Counted from the first letter of the stretch, positions 25,950 through 35,930 are shown. The stretch is DNA of 64,000 nt from Bacteroidota bacterium (GCA_003389385.1 QQVM01000002.1:47333-111332); one strand, 5' to 3'. Notes: a model not told the origin generated them from the sequence alone. Numbers and translations are program-made.

Positions 25950-27173
25950 ATGAAGCACATGAAATATAAGTCCAGGGGATTTTTGTTTCTGCTTTTTGTT
26001 TTACAAATATTTTTTTCTTCTAAAATCAGTGCTCAACAATTCCTGGTCGGTAATAAAGGATTCACATTTACAGACAGCCTCAGGCAAAACAGGAGCATTG
26101 CATGCGAAGTGTATTACCCTGCTGACACTGCAGGTGTGAATGTGCCACTTACTTTACAGTCAGCCGGAAAATTTCCTATCCTGGTTTTTGGCCATGGTTT
26201 CACAATGACTTGGGATGCGTATTCAAATATTTGGAATGCACTTGTACCCCGGGGTTACATCATGATTTTTCCTTTAACTGAAGGCGGATTCAGCCCATCA
26301 CATTCAGAATTTGCCAGGGACATTGCCTTTCTTATAAACTCAATGAGGCAGTTATCATCAGACAATAATTCAATTTTCTACGAACGTGTTGATTCAATGA
26401 ACTGCGTGATGGGGCACAGTATGGGAGGTGGAGCAGCTGTACTTTCTGTTCAGTATAATTCTGAAATAAAATCTCTGTTGCTTCTAGCGCCTGCTGAAAC
26501 CAATCCTTCTGCAATTCAGGCAGCAGGCAATATTAATATACCGGCTTTGGTCATATCAGGATCGAATGATTGTGTGACTCCTCCCGCCCAGCATCAGTTG
26601 CCTATTTATAATTCCCTTTCATCCACCTGCAAGACTTATGTAAGTATTACTGGAGGAAGTCATTGCCAGATGTCTGAGTACAATTTGCTTTGTTCCATAG
26701 GTGAATTAAGTTGCAGTCCTGCTCCGGCCATAAGCAGACAACAACAGCATTCCGTAATCGTTGACTACATTATTCCCTGGCTAAACAATCGTTTAAAGTC
26801 TGATTGTGCAGCTGGAATTCAATTTGATTCACTTATTAACTCTGATCCCAGAATTACATATTTGAAGACTTGTGACCTTTGTTCATCTACAGGCTTCAAG
26901 AATTTGTACGAAACAAATAGAATTTCAGCCTTCCCTAATCCATTCGCTCTTGAGTTTCAAATTGAAGTAATGTCAGGTGATGAACTGGTTCGTGCCATAC
27001 ATATATTCGATAATTTAGGTCGAAGGATTGGAGAGGAAAAATATATCCAGACTACTTCAATTAATAGAACCAGAGTACGTTTCCTTGAAATTCCGGAAGC
27101 TGGAATTTTCTTTGTTCAGGTGAAGACAGCTGAAGGCGTGTTCAATCTTAAAATGATTTATTCTCCGGAATAA
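25950..27173 (+). CDS. Secreted alpha/beta hydrolase with T9SS type A tail
   Basis: 407 residues. Signal peptide to about ISAQQ. Residues ~35-300 are an alpha/beta hydrolase related to dienelactone hydrolase/chlorophyllase/PET-hydrolase-like families: FPILVFGHGFTMTWDAY (oxyanion region), CVMGHSMGGGAAVL (Ser nucleophile), VISGSNDCVTPP (Asp) and TGGSHCQMSE (His). Three or more Cys pairs suggest disulfides outside the cell. The C-terminal ISAFPNPFALEFQIE segment is the sorting domain. Probably an esterase/lipase; substrate not visible. Confidence 0.8.
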   Translation: MKHMKYKSRGFLFLLFVLQIFFSSKISAQQFLVGNKGFTFTDSLRQNRSIACEVYYPADTAGVNVPLTLQSAGKFPILVFGHGFTMTWDAYSNIWNALVPRGYIMIFPLTEGGFSPSHSEFARDIAFLINSMRQLSSDNNSIFYERVDSMNCVMGHSMGGGAAVLSVQYNSEIKSLLLLAPAETNPSAIQAAGNINIPALVISGSNDCVTPPAQHQLPIYNSLSSTCKTYVSITGGSHCQMSEYNLLCSIGELSCSPAPAISRQQQHSVIVDYIIPWLNNRLKSDCAAGIQFDSLINSDPRITYLKTCDLCSSTGFKNLYETNRISAFPNPFALEFQIEVMSGDELVRAIHIFDNLGRRIGEEKYIQTTSINRTRVRFLEIPEAGIFFVQVKTAEGVFNLKMIYSPE

Positions 27174-27227
27174 AGAATAAGAGTTTTTTTAAGGTTCTAA
27201 ATCATTCATCCTAAATTCTAAAAACAA

Positions 27228-28595
27228 ATGGATAATACCGGTTTTTTTGAAAAGATTGGACAGTGGGCTTCAAGGTCAGTCAGCTTAAAACTGTTCACTA
27301 TAGGTTTCCTTATTTTGCTTTTGCTTATACCACTTGCCATGGTTCAGGATCTCATTCGGGAGCGCGAGAATACACGTGATGAAGCAATCAGGGAAGTGAG
27401 CTCCAAGTGGGGCGGAAGGCAGACCATTGGAGGTCCTGTGATTTCGATTCCATACAAGTATTCATTCAGAAATGAAAAGGGCCAGATAGAAAACGGAATT
27501 CGTCATGCGCATTTTCTTCCGGACGAATTAAAAATTAACGGAATTGTTTATCCGGAGAAAAGGTACAGGGGCATCTACATCATCATGCTCTATAAGGCCG
27601 ACTTGAAGATTGAAGGAAAATTCGGAGCATTGAATTTTAATAATCTCAGTGTTCCAAAAGAGGATTATCTTTTCGATGATGCTGTGCTTAGTCTGGGAAT
27701 CAGCGATAATAAGGGAATCAATGACAATGTGGAATTACAGGGGAATAATCTGAGTGAACGTTTTGGTCCCGGACTTCCCTGCAATGATATTTTTGAGAGT
27801 GGTATCAGTCTTCCTGTTAGCGCGGACACTGTTGATTTTGCTTTCAGCATCAGTCTGAGTCTGAACGGAAGCACCGAACTGAACTTTCTTCCCTTTGGAA
27901 AAGTGACACATGTGCATATGGAATCTTCCTGGCCGGATGTCAAGTTTCACGGAAGTTCTCTTCCGGACAGTCATGATATCAGGTCAACAGGATTCACTGC
28001 CGACTGGAAAGTGCTTGAACTTAACAGAAATTATCCCCAACAAGGCACAGGAAATTTCATTCCAGGTGGAAGAGGGGAGTACGAGAGCTTTGAAAGCGGC
28101 ACTAACGATGCTTCTGCAATTGGAATGAAATTGTTGCTGCCGGTTGATGAATACCAGAAAAACATGCGTTCAGCGAAGTACGGCATCATGTTCATCATAA
28201 TCACATTCCTGTCGTTCTTCTTTATGGAGATTCTCACTCGCAGAAGAATTCATCCCTTTCAATATCTGCTTGTTGGATTTGCCGTGAGTCTTTTCTACAT
28301 ATTGCTTCTGTCGATTTCGGAGCATCTGAATTTCAACAAAGCCTATCTGCTTAGTTGCCTCTCGATTTTACTCATGATCACATCATACACCGCGGCAGTA
28401 TTCAAAAGCAGAAAATATGCGATGATTATGTTTGGAATTCTTGCTTTGTTATATATGTTTTTCTATTCCCTGTTGCAGCTTCAGGATTATGCTTTGCTGA
28501 TGGGTAGCATTGGATTGCTTGTAATGCTAGCCGTAATCATGTACATGACGAGGAATATTGACTGGTACAGAAGCAATGATTTAAAGAACAGTTAA
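27228..28595 (+). CDS. creD: CreD-like inner membrane protein
   Basis: 455 residues. N-terminal helix (FTIGFLILLLLIPLAMVQDLI), then RERENTRDEAIREVSSKWG and QTIGGPVISIPY, both hallmarks of CreD. A large periplasmic domain runs to ~310, followed by six C-terminal helices. In E. coli it belongs to the CreBC regulon and affects envelope integrity and colicin tolerance. No creBC homologue is beside it; in Bacteroidota it often stands with a small transcription regulator, absent here. A strong terminator follows. Confidence 0.92.
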   Translation: MDNTGFFEKIGQWASRSVSLKLFTIGFLILLLLIPLAMVQDLIRERENTRDEAIREVSSKWGGRQTIGGPVISIPYKYSFRNEKGQIENGIRHAHFLPDELKINGIVYPEKRYRGIYIIMLYKADLKIEGKFGALNFNNLSVPKEDYLFDDAVLSLGISDNKGINDNVELQGNNLSERFGPGLPCNDIFESGISLPVSADTVDFAFSISLSLNGSTELNFLPFGKVTHVHMESSWPDVKFHGSSLPDSHDIRSTGFTADWKVLELNRNYPQQGTGNFIPGGRGEYESFESGTNDASAIGMKLLLPVDEYQKNMRSAKYGIMFIIITFLSFFFMEILTRRRIHPFQYLLVGFAVSLFYILLLSISEHLNFNKAYLLSCLSILLMITSYTAAVFKSRKYAMIMFGILALLYMFFYSLLQLQDYALLMGSIGLLVMLAVIMYMTRNIDWYRSNDLKNS

Positions 28596-28617
28596 AAGTT
28601 AATCTGCACATATGAAA

Positions 28618-28648
28618 ACAGCCCGGCAAATAACCGGGCTGTTTTTTT
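28618..28648 (+). terminator. creD terminator
   Basis: ACAGCCCGG (28618-28626) pairs with CCGGGCTGT (28634-28642), 7-nt loop, then a T-run. Confidence 0.93.
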
Positions 28649-28719
28649 GTTCCTGAAAACTTTCAGGTGTTTTCAATTCAAGGTTTCAAAAAATGAACCT
28701 TTTCAATTATCAATAAATA

Positions 28720-29172
28720 TTAATGAACTGACTGATGAAGGCTTTCAAGAACACCAAGCTGGTCAATCAATCCCAGTCTGTCAGGGTAATTGTTCACTTC
28801 AGCAAGTTTGCCGCCTTTCACTCTGGCGGTATAACATCCGTAGGCAGTCACTCTTTTATTAGTCGGATTTATTTCCGGCATATCAGGACGTGTCCGCAGA
28901 TCGCCTTTGTGGGTACCGGTAAATTCATATTCCACTGAAATCTGGTCGGCGTTTGAAACGGTGTTTCTGATTCTGATGTTTAAGTCAGGAAAAGCGTTTC
29001 TCCAGTTTTCAAAATATTCTTTCACCTGCTGCTTACCTTTGAAAGTTTCGGGACCTTTATTGATTGTCCATACAATTGATTCATCGCACAATGCCAGAAA
29101 TTTATCTGTATCATGCCTGTTCCAGGTTTCGATAACCTGCTCATTTAACTTAACAACATCTGTGGTTGCCAT
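28720..29172 (-). CDS. SnoaL-like ester-cyclase-type protein, cytosolic
   Basis: 150 residues, no signal peptide. NTF2/SnoaL fold: KLNEQVIETWNRHDTDKFLALCDESIVW, GKQQVKEYFENWRNAFPDLNI, ISVEYEFTGTHKGDL, GCYTARVKGGKLAEVNNYPD. The family includes polyketide aldol cyclases, but most members next to no biosynthetic genes have unknown roles. It lies 143 nt upstream-facing from the alpha/beta hydrolase start on the same strand. Confidence 0.8.
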   Translation of the reverse strand: MATTDVVKLNEQVIETWNRHDTDKFLALCDESIVWTINKGPETFKGKQQVKEYFENWRNAFPDLNIRIRNTVSNADQISVEYEFTGTHKGDLRTRPDMPEINPTNKRVTAYGCYTARVKGGKLAEVNNYPDRLGLIDQLGVLESLHQSVH

Positions 29173-29315
29173 TTTTACCTCCTGTTTAAAATTGTTTATA
29201 ATTAAAAGAAATTTGCCTCATTGATTCCAAAAAGGCCAACACAAAATTTAGTAAAAACAAATCAATTATTACGGGACATTCTATTCTGTCTGGGGCATTT
29301 GTTAATGTAAAAAAA

Positions 29316-30002
29316 TTACCGGAAGTGGATGCGAATTAAATCTGCAAGAACTTTCATGTCTGCCTTCTCAATGGGATGTTCCATGTCTTTTATGATGTGC
29401 AATGTTCCCAAGTTCAGTTTCTCTGCAGCTTTCAGTGATTCTTCCGGACTAACCATTGTATCCAGTTCTCCAAGGCATATCATGACTTTGTTGGGTACAT
29501 GGGATAATTCAGCTGCATTCAGAGGAGGATTGTTCCCTAACTCGATCATCATGGAAGCTGTATTTGAGAGCACATTTTTCCAGCCAAGGCCTGTATGCAA
29601 TTCCATTAGGCGTGTCGCGAATGAAGGGATTTTTTCCTGGATTTTTTCTGAGTTCAGCATTCTGGATTCTTTTTCCGCAATTTCAGGATTCCAGTTAAAT
29701 TTAGTTCCGAGTGTGAGAATGTGTCCGATCAACCCCGGCCTCATGGCTGCTAATGTCAGGGCTACATATCCACCCATGCTGTAGCCGAAAATGTGGCATC
29801 CGCTGAGATTACGCTCGTGGATAAATTTTTCAAGCTGCAGGCTGAAATTTGAAATGCTGAAAGGGATATTTGAACTGTCATGCCCATGCCCGATAAAATC
29901 AAACCCGAATACGTTGAAGTCTGACTCGAGAAGATTCTGGAGTTGATAAAGTTGTCTGTAACTACCAAGTGCACCGTGAAGCAGGATAATATTATCTCTC
30001 AT
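29316..30002 (-). CDS. Alpha/beta hydrolase, small cytosolic
   Basis: 228 residues, about the shortest functional length. LLHGALGSYRQL (HG oxyanion motif), FDFIGHGHDSS, CHIFGYSMGGYVAL (Ser), CLGELDTMVSPEE (Asp) and DMEHPIEKAD (His) form a full triad. It resembles MenH/BioH-like esterases but genomic context gives no pathway. Confidence 0.82.
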   Translation of the reverse strand: MRDNIILLHGALGSYRQLYQLQNLLESDFNVFGFDFIGHGHDSSNIPFSISNFSLQLEKFIHERNLSGCHIFGYSMGGYVALTLAAMRPGLIGHILTLGTKFNWNPEIAEKESRMLNSEKIQEKIPSFATRLMELHTGLGWKNVLSNTASMMIELGNNPPLNAAELSHVPNKVMICLGELDTMVSPEESLKAAEKLNLGTLHIIKDMEHPIEKADMKVLADLIRIHFR

Positions 30003-30039
30003 CTTTGAGCCAAGTTAAAGCAATAATAATCCCTGCAAG

Positions 30040-30381
30040 ATGCAAAAAGTAAGACATTTTGAAAACGTACATATCCTGCTCTGGTTGCTTAAGGATATCT
30101 GCTGGTTGATGGAGTACAGGTTTATGGGCGCCTTCATGATAATTCCTACAATACTGGTAGCTTTGCTGATTGTATTAATCAGCATCAGGGAAAAAGATGA
30201 TGAGGCTTATATTAACGGAGCTATCCTCCTTTGGATTATTGCAAATGCCTATTGGATGATTTGCGAATTTGTTGAACGCGACGAAATGAAAAACTGGGCT
30301 GCCGTTCCTTTTGTATTAGGATTGATTCTGGTAAGCATTTTTTATACGAAGAGAATCAGCAGGGGAGAGAGGATTATTTGA
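30040..30381 (+). CDS. Small membrane protein, about 113 residues
   Basis: Three predicted helices: ~30-48 (FMIIPTILVALLIVLISI), ~58-76 (AILLWIIANAYWMICEF) and ~88-104 (VPFVLGLILVSIFYT), with charged loops between them. The first 20 residues contain an amphipathic HILLWLLKDICWLMEY stretch. Bacteroidota have many such unnamed three-helix proteins. Divergent from the hydrolase at 29316-30002, 37 nt apart. Confidence 0.65.
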   Translation: MQKVRHFENVHILLWLLKDICWLMEYRFMGAFMIIPTILVALLIVLISIREKDDEAYINGAILLWIIANAYWMICEFVERDEMKNWAAVPFVLGLILVSIFYTKRISRGERII

Positions 30382-30472
30382 GTTACTCTCCGGTGTTTTA
30401 TAATATGAATTTTCCATGGAGCTTATCTTTTCCGGTATTAAGATGATTTATATAAAGAAATAGTTTTTTAAA

Positions 30473-32215
30473 TTATTTCAGAATAATAATCTTTTTTACA
30501 TAACTGGTTTTGTCCGTAAATAGCTTTAAATAATAAATTCCATTGGAAAATTCCGATAAGTCAATTCTATGATTTTGTTCAATTGTTTGAACATGGCCGT
30601 GATTTGTATGTGTAGCCTGAGGATTAGATTCTATCAGCACTTTCCCATTCTGATCAGTTATTATCATGGACCTTAAATCATAACCGGATTTATTTTGTAT
30701 TTGTATGATGCCGGAAGAAGGGTTCGGAAATGAAATGAAGAAATCATCTTTTTCATTGGAGTTGATTTCGGTTGTCGGACAATTGACCAGAAACTGTCCC
30801 ATCATGCCATCATCTTCATGGGAGAGCATGTGGCAGTGATACATATATGGCATCATGTCATCACAGAAAGTTTCGAACTTCGTAATGAAGGTTACAGATT
30901 GCATAGCCGGTACGAGTACTACGTCTTTTCTTCCGCTAAGGTGCGCAGGTGTGGGAGTACCATTGATGTTCAGAATATAAAACTGGACATCATGAATGTG
31001 AAAAGGGTGGGCGATGGGCGACTGATTGCTGAGCGTCCAGGTTTCAATTGCATCAAGCGGGATCTGCTGGTTAATCACGTTCATGTCGAACAATGTGTTG
31101 TCGATATAGAATGGTCCCTGAATGGCAGTCGGACCCGGATTCACGGGGGAAAATACAAGTGTTCTAGTATTCGTGGCAGAGCCGGTTGGCCATGGGGTGT
31201 TCGTAATCAGGGTGAGTGGAACGCTTGTCACAGGATTTGAACTGGGTGTTGTCACCTGGAATTTCATCAGGCGAAAATCTGCGCCATTCAATGGATTGGA
31301 AGTATAACCCGTAATAACCTGTCCTGGAACCATGCCTGGTTGAATCGCACCATAAATTGCGTTGGGAAGCTCAGAAGCATAGCTCATCAGGTCTACATTT
31401 GATCCGGTCATGCCATCGAAGTTAAGGAGGATTTCAAATCTTTCTCCCGGGGCAATCATAAGCCGCGTCATTGAAAGTGGGGTGTCAAGCAGACCGCCGT
31501 CACTTCCTATCAGAGAGAAAGGCATATTATTCTGGATTCCGATGTTGTAGACGCGTTCGGTGGATGCGTTAAGCAAACGTAGTCGAACAACCTGGGCCGG
31601 TACATTTAAATATGGGTCAAAAGTGCCGTTGACCATCATCACACTGTCGTAAGCATCACCCACCACAATTTGCTTAGCCATATCAAAAGCTTTTGACTGG
31701 ATCACGATAGGAAAATCATCTATGCCGTAACTTCTCGGAAGATTCAAAGCAGACTCCGCGCTGTCGCGGACGATGATCATTCCTGCAGCGCCAAGTGTTG
31801 CATGCAAGTTTGTCATCATGTGCAGATGTGGATGATACCAGAATGTGGAAGCATGATCACGCACGGTGAATTTCGGATTCCATGTGGTGCCCGGCGGGAT
31901 GTAAACATGGGGGCCTCCGTCGTTGTGAGGATTGACATGCATTCCGTGCCAATGTATCGTGGTAGTGTCCATCAGCATGTTGTGCACTTCAATGTTTACA
32001 GAATCGCCTTTTTGCATTATCAGAGTCGGACCTAAGTAAGCTGCATTTACTCCAAAAGTTCTTGTTGTGAAACCCGGATAGAAAACATGTGAAGTATCAT
32101 ACAGGTTGAGAGAAAAATTTGTTCCTGAAAGAGTATCTGGAATAAACAAAGGGTTTTGTGATCTCGCCTGGCAAAACATAAGCAGGGAGAAAGCTAGAGT
32201 CATTATTCGCTTCAT
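30473..32215 (-). CDS. Secreted multicopper oxidase with T9SS type A tail
   Basis: 580 residues. Signal peptide MKRIMTLAFSLLMFCQARSQ. Three cupredoxin domains carry all four copper-binding motifs: TIHWHGMHV, FWYHPHLHM, HPFHIHDVQF and YHCHMLSHEDDGMM (the T1 Cys flanked by His, with an axial Met). The order and length resemble CueO/bilirubin-oxidase/laccase types. The last ~80 residues (FISFPNPSSGIIQIQ onward) are the sorting domain, so the enzyme acts outside the cell. Possible roles: Cu(I), Mn(II) or phenol oxidation; the sequence does not decide. Confidence 0.93.
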   Translation of the reverse strand: MKRIMTLAFSLLMFCQARSQNPLFIPDTLSGTNFSLNLYDTSHVFYPGFTTRTFGVNAAYLGPTLIMQKGDSVNIEVHNMLMDTTTIHWHGMHVNPHNDGGPHVYIPPGTTWNPKFTVRDHASTFWYHPHLHMMTNLHATLGAAGMIIVRDSAESALNLPRSYGIDDFPIVIQSKAFDMAKQIVVGDAYDSVMMVNGTFDPYLNVPAQVVRLRLLNASTERVYNIGIQNNMPFSLIGSDGGLLDTPLSMTRLMIAPGERFEILLNFDGMTGSNVDLMSYASELPNAIYGAIQPGMVPGQVITGYTSNPLNGADFRLMKFQVTTPSSNPVTSVPLTLITNTPWPTGSATNTRTLVFSPVNPGPTAIQGPFYIDNTLFDMNVINQQIPLDAIETWTLSNQSPIAHPFHIHDVQFYILNINGTPTPAHLSGRKDVVLVPAMQSVTFITKFETFCDDMMPYMYHCHMLSHEDDGMMGQFLVNCPTTEINSNEKDDFFISFPNPSSGIIQIQNKSGYDLRSMIITDQNGKVLIESNPQATHTNHGHVQTIEQNHRIDLSEFSNGIYYLKLFTDKTSYVKKIIILK

Positions 32216-32415
32216 CCGGAGGATTTATTATTCTGTAAAATTACGTCATTCACCCATGTAAATCACGATTTTCTGCATTTTCTTCGATTATTTCCTTTAA
32301 GAATTTGACCAGTACAAATTCATAATCAGAATGACGAAATATGAAAATGATTTAATAACTTGTTCTGACAATTCAATTCAAGTTCTTTCGCTTTTTACTT
32401 TAAATCCTAACAGCC

Positions 32416-33783
32416 ATGAAAAAAAACTACCTAATTATTGGCTTATCCGCATTGTTTTTTATTCTGGGTAATGCCAGCATGCAAGCATCTAAAATCAAAG
32501 AGAACAGTAAGTGCAATTATTCTCAAATCAACATTCCTAACGGTTTTAATTTGCCCGGATTTACGCCCGGAAGTGTTCAACATGATTTTAATTCTAAGCT
32601 GACTGTACAACGATTTCGAGACGGAAAGGAAATCAATAATTCTGCAGGAGGATTGAATGACTCTTCTTATTATTGGTTCTGGAATGATGGCACTCTTACC
32701 TGGGATCTTGATTTCAGAATCATCAACATGCATGATATGAACGGAAATCTTGTCCAGGCTTACGGTGATTACTGGGACGGAATTGGCTGGGTGCCGAATT
32801 ATCTTCATTCATATACATACAACGGTGCAGGCTTGGTAACAGAGATTCTGAATCAGGAACATAATGGAGTGAATTACGTGAATTATTCCAGATTCACATA
32901 TCAGTACAGCCCAGGTAATTTGCCTGTTATGTATATGATAGAAAACTGGAATGGAGCCGGCTGGGATTATTCTTTCAGGGCACAAAGCACATACAATACA
33001 AATAACTTGCTATCAATTTACCTGGCTCAAACATGGAATATGGGAATGTCTGCATGGACTAATTTGTTGCAATGGACATACACTTATCTTCCCAATAACA
33101 ATTTTGATAATATCCTTTATGAAAGCTGGAGCGGTATGAGTTGGGTGAATTACAATTTCAGAACGTACAATTATGATGCTCAAAACAGATTCAGCGTAAT
33201 CACAGACCAAAATTGGGACGGAATTTCCTGGGTTAATTCCTCTGAATACAGATTTACTTATGATATTTCCGGGAATAATGATTCCCTCACATCATATTTC
33301 TGGGGTGGATTCTGGATGCCAACTGAACTGAGTGCCTATACTTTTGATGCATATGGAAATGAACTTACTGATATCACACATTCATGGAACGGTACTGGAT
33401 GGGACTTCACTGAAATTTCAAGGTACACATACAATGCTAATATGCAGATTGAGTCAAGTATAAATCAATATTGGGACATGGGCGCCTGGATGAACAGCGA
33501 TTCAACGCATAATTATTATTCACCTGCCACAGCAATAATCAATCCTGATAAAAACGGACAACTGATAATATTTCCTAATCCTGCAAGCGATGTTATTCAG
33601 ATTTTCAACGTTCCGGAAAATTTGAATGGAATGCAAGATATCATTCAGATCCACGATGTAAGAGGTCAGCTGTTACTTGAGCAGACTTATTCACAACTCA
33701 TAGATGTAAGCCGGATTCCTTCCGGCATGTACTTCCTGAAAGCAGGACCATATGCTCCGGCGAGGTTTCTAATCAGGCGCTGA
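32416..33783 (+). CDS. Secreted W/Y-rich repeat protein with T9SS type A tail (copy 1)
   Basis: 455 residues. After a signal peptide and ~70 residues, about nine tandem repeats of 28-31 residues follow, approximate consensus [D/N]G.gW.n..r.tYtYda.gN..s.i.q.W; for example one unit runs from SGMSW to TDQNW. They look like RHS/YD-type beta-hairpin repeats but lack the GxxRYxYDxxGRL core. The end (LIIFPNPASDVIQIF) is a sorting domain. It begins 200 nt from the divergent multicopper oxidase. A paralogue with the same design follows directly, so this is a tandem duplication. Function unknown; surface binding or adhesion is a guess. Confidence 0.8.
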   Translation: MKKNYLIIGLSALFFILGNASMQASKIKENSKCNYSQINIPNGFNLPGFTPGSVQHDFNSKLTVQRFRDGKEINNSAGGLNDSSYYWFWNDGTLTWDLDFRIINMHDMNGNLVQAYGDYWDGIGWVPNYLHSYTYNGAGLVTEILNQEHNGVNYVNYSRFTYQYSPGNLPVMYMIENWNGAGWDYSFRAQSTYNTNNLLSIYLAQTWNMGMSAWTNLLQWTYTYLPNNNFDNILYESWSGMSWVNYNFRTYNYDAQNRFSVITDQNWDGISWVNSSEYRFTYDISGNNDSLTSYFWGGFWMPTELSAYTFDAYGNELTDITHSWNGTGWDFTEISRYTYNANMQIESSINQYWDMGAWMNSDSTHNYYSPATAIINPDKNGQLIIFPNPASDVIQIFNVPENLNGMQDIIQIHDVRGQLLLEQTYSQLIDVSRIPSGMYFLKAGPYAPARFLIRR

Positions 33784-33883
33784 ATTCTGCGCATTGAGAT
33801 CAGTAGGATTAATTCAATAAAAGAAAATTTATTACATTGTTTTCCTGTTAATATTTAATTGACTAAAAATTAATTCTAAGAAT

Positions 33884-35224
33884 ATGAAAAAGATATCTGC
33901 TTTACTTCTCATTATTTTAATCGTCTCATTTATTTCGCAGGCTAAACAAAGCGGCTTAGGGTCCAAAGATTTTCATTTTGATCAGAGGCATTTGAATGCA
34001 TTGGGAATTTCCAATCTCCCTATTACGGAGAAGAATAAGAAATTCAGCAGAGGCCATGACTTCAGTTCATCAGCTCTGCAACGAGATTCATCCTATCAAT
34101 TTATGTGGGATAATACTTCCATGTCTATGGAACTTAATTATCGAACCATATACAGTTATGATGCTAACAATAACCTGATAGAACAAGTTGGCTATAACTG
34201 GGTCGGAGGAGTTTTTTATACAGATTTACGCTATACTTATGCATACAATGCGAACAATCAGAGAACACAATTGATCTATGAAGAAAGTAGTGGTGCGAAT
34301 TTCACTAATGTAAGGCGCTTTCTATGGACATATGATGCAAATGGCAACGTCACAGAGTACAGGATTGAAAACTGGGATGATATTAACTCTATTTGGACAA
34401 ACTACTATCTTGCAAATTATTCATACGATGCTAGCAATAATATGCTCGAAAGCATTGTTCAACTTTGGAATTCCATCGGTTCTGTTTGGGAAAATTACTA
34501 CCGCACAACTTATTCATATTTACCCAATAATAATCGTGACAGTCTGAGGTCTGAGCTATGGGATGGAGCGATGTGGGTGAATTCGGAGTTATGGACTTAT
34601 GTATATGACATTCTTGACCGACGGGAGTCGCTTACTATTCAAACCTGGACAATGGGTAGCTGGCTGAACTCATATCATGAACATTATATATATAATGCTT
34701 CGAGCCAGGTTGATTCTACGAAAATTCATTACTGGTCGGGAGTGTGGGAGTGGATAGATGTCTATACCTATACATATGATGCAAGCGGAAATCAATTGAG
34801 TGAAACTTACGCATCATGGGATGGTTCATCCTGGGAGAATAACGAACGATGGTTGTGGACCTATACAGTCGATGATCAGGAACTGACACGGCAGGTTCAG
34901 TCATGGGTTTCAGGTGCCTGGTTCACAGATGAAGAGCTTGAGCATTATTTTTCTTCACCTACATCAATTGCAGTTCCGCAACTCAGCGATTCTTTTAAAC
35001 TCTATCCCAATCCTGCAACTGACAAGGTTATCTTATTGTCTGACTTGGAAAATTCAGTTAATCCAAGCCTGATAAACGAGAAGGTTTTTATTTATGACAA
35101 TGCTGGTAAACTGGTTTCAGAAAGGTCATTCAGCAATTCAATTGACATCTCATCATTAAGCCCTGGTTTATATAAATTAAAAATTGGCTCGTATAAAGGA
35201 TCGATAAATCTGATGAAAAATTAG
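33884..35224 (+). CDS. Secreted W/Y-rich repeat protein with T9SS type A tail (copy 2)
   Basis: 446 residues, same architecture as the gene 100 nt upstream: signal peptide (MKKISALLLIILIVSFISQA), ~65-residue linker with QRDSSYQFMWDNTS matching copy 1's NDSSYYWFWNDGT, then about nine W/Y-rich repeats (SYDANNNLIEQVGYNW, TYDASGNQLSETYASW and others) and a type A tail (FKLYPNPATDKVILL). The two have diverged well beyond recent duplication. A hairpin terminator follows. Confidence 0.8.
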   Translation: MKKISALLLIILIVSFISQAKQSGLGSKDFHFDQRHLNALGISNLPITEKNKKFSRGHDFSSSALQRDSSYQFMWDNTSMSMELNYRTIYSYDANNNLIEQVGYNWVGGVFYTDLRYTYAYNANNQRTQLIYEESSGANFTNVRRFLWTYDANGNVTEYRIENWDDINSIWTNYYLANYSYDASNNMLESIVQLWNSIGSVWENYYRTTYSYLPNNNRDSLRSELWDGAMWVNSELWTYVYDILDRRESLTIQTWTMGSWLNSYHEHYIYNASSQVDSTKIHYWSGVWEWIDVYTYTYDASGNQLSETYASWDGSSWENNERWLWTYTVDDQELTRQVQSWVSGAWFTDEELEHYFSSPTSIAVPQLSDSFKLYPNPATDKVILLSDLENSVNPSLINEKVFIYDNAGKLVSERSFSNSIDISSLSPGLYKLKIGSYKGSINLMKN

Positions 35225-35247
35225 TAGAAATTAATTGTTAAAAGTAG

Positions 35248-35275
35248 AAAGCGAAGGTTAATTCCCTTCGCTTTT
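35248..35275 (+). terminator. Terminator after the repeat-protein pair
   Basis: AAAGCGAAGG (35248-35257) pairs with CCTTCGCTTT (35265-35274), 7-nt loop, then TTTT. Confidence 0.85.
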
Positions 35276-35408
35276 TGATTTTATAAGATTGTCAAATGAA
35301 TACATCATCAGAAACAAAACAAGGTTAGTGGACTTTTGAGATAATTGATATAAAAAATGATCAGAAAAATATTATTCTATAGGCCTAATCTCAATAGTTT
35401 CCAAGTAT

Positions 35409-35930
35409 TCATAAAGATATTTTACTGAAAGCAGTTTCTACTTGTACACCTGAATTCAGTGTCTGATAAACGACGCAATAGCGTTCTGTCAGTTTCATCA
35501 AGCTTGCAAGACTTTCATCATCTGCGTCGGTGTCCAGTTGAAAGGAAAGTCTGATTGACTTGAATCCAACCTGAACATCTTTGGACACACCCAAGGTTCC
35601 CCTGAAATCCAGGTCGCCTTCTGCCGATACTTTTGCATTTCGCAGTTCAATTCCAATTGATGTGGCGACCGCATTCATTGTCACTCCGGCGCAGGCTACA
35701 AGTGCTTCAAGCAGCATATCACCTGAGCAGGCCAGAGATCCGCTTCCTCCGGTGGCAGGATGAAGACCGGCTTTTACAAGAGCTTTTCCTGTTTCCACAC
35801 TGCAGGAAATTCCGTCTTGCAGATTTCCGGTCGCCTTCAGTGTGATCAATGCACTATCAGCATCAGTTTTATATTTCTCCTTAAGCGGTGCCTGAAGGCT
35901 TTTTAGAGATTCTTGATTTAATTTCTGCAT
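35409..35930 (-). CDS. OsmC/Ohr family peroxiredoxin-like protein
   Basis: 173 residues. Landmarks: GKALVKAGLHPATGGSG, LLEALVACAGVTMNAVA (first redox Cys) and LTERYCVVYQTLNSG (second Cys), matching the two-cysteine OsmC fold, which reduces organic or lipid hydroperoxides and in some bacteria senses or handles reactive sulfur. It lies 227 nt past the YeeE pair on the same strand. The shared strand and thiol chemistry suggest a link to that module, but it probably has its own promoter. Confidence 0.85.
   Translation of the reverse strand: MQKLNQESLKSLQAPLKEKYKTDADSALITLKATGNLQDGISCSVETGKALVKAGLHPATGGSGSLACSGDMLLEALVACAGVTMNAVATSIGIELRNAKVSAEGDLDFRGTLGVSKDVQVGFKSIRLSFQLDTDADDESLASLMKLTERYCVVYQTLNSGVQVETAFSKISL

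Noticed and set aside
32443..32808. 121-codon minus-strand frame inside the first W/Y-repeat protein
   Set aside because: Composition follows the complementary repeats; no start context.
32416..35224. Repeats as a CRISPR array or minisatellite
   Set aside because: Repeats are at protein level with divergent DNA, inside two coherent reading frames.
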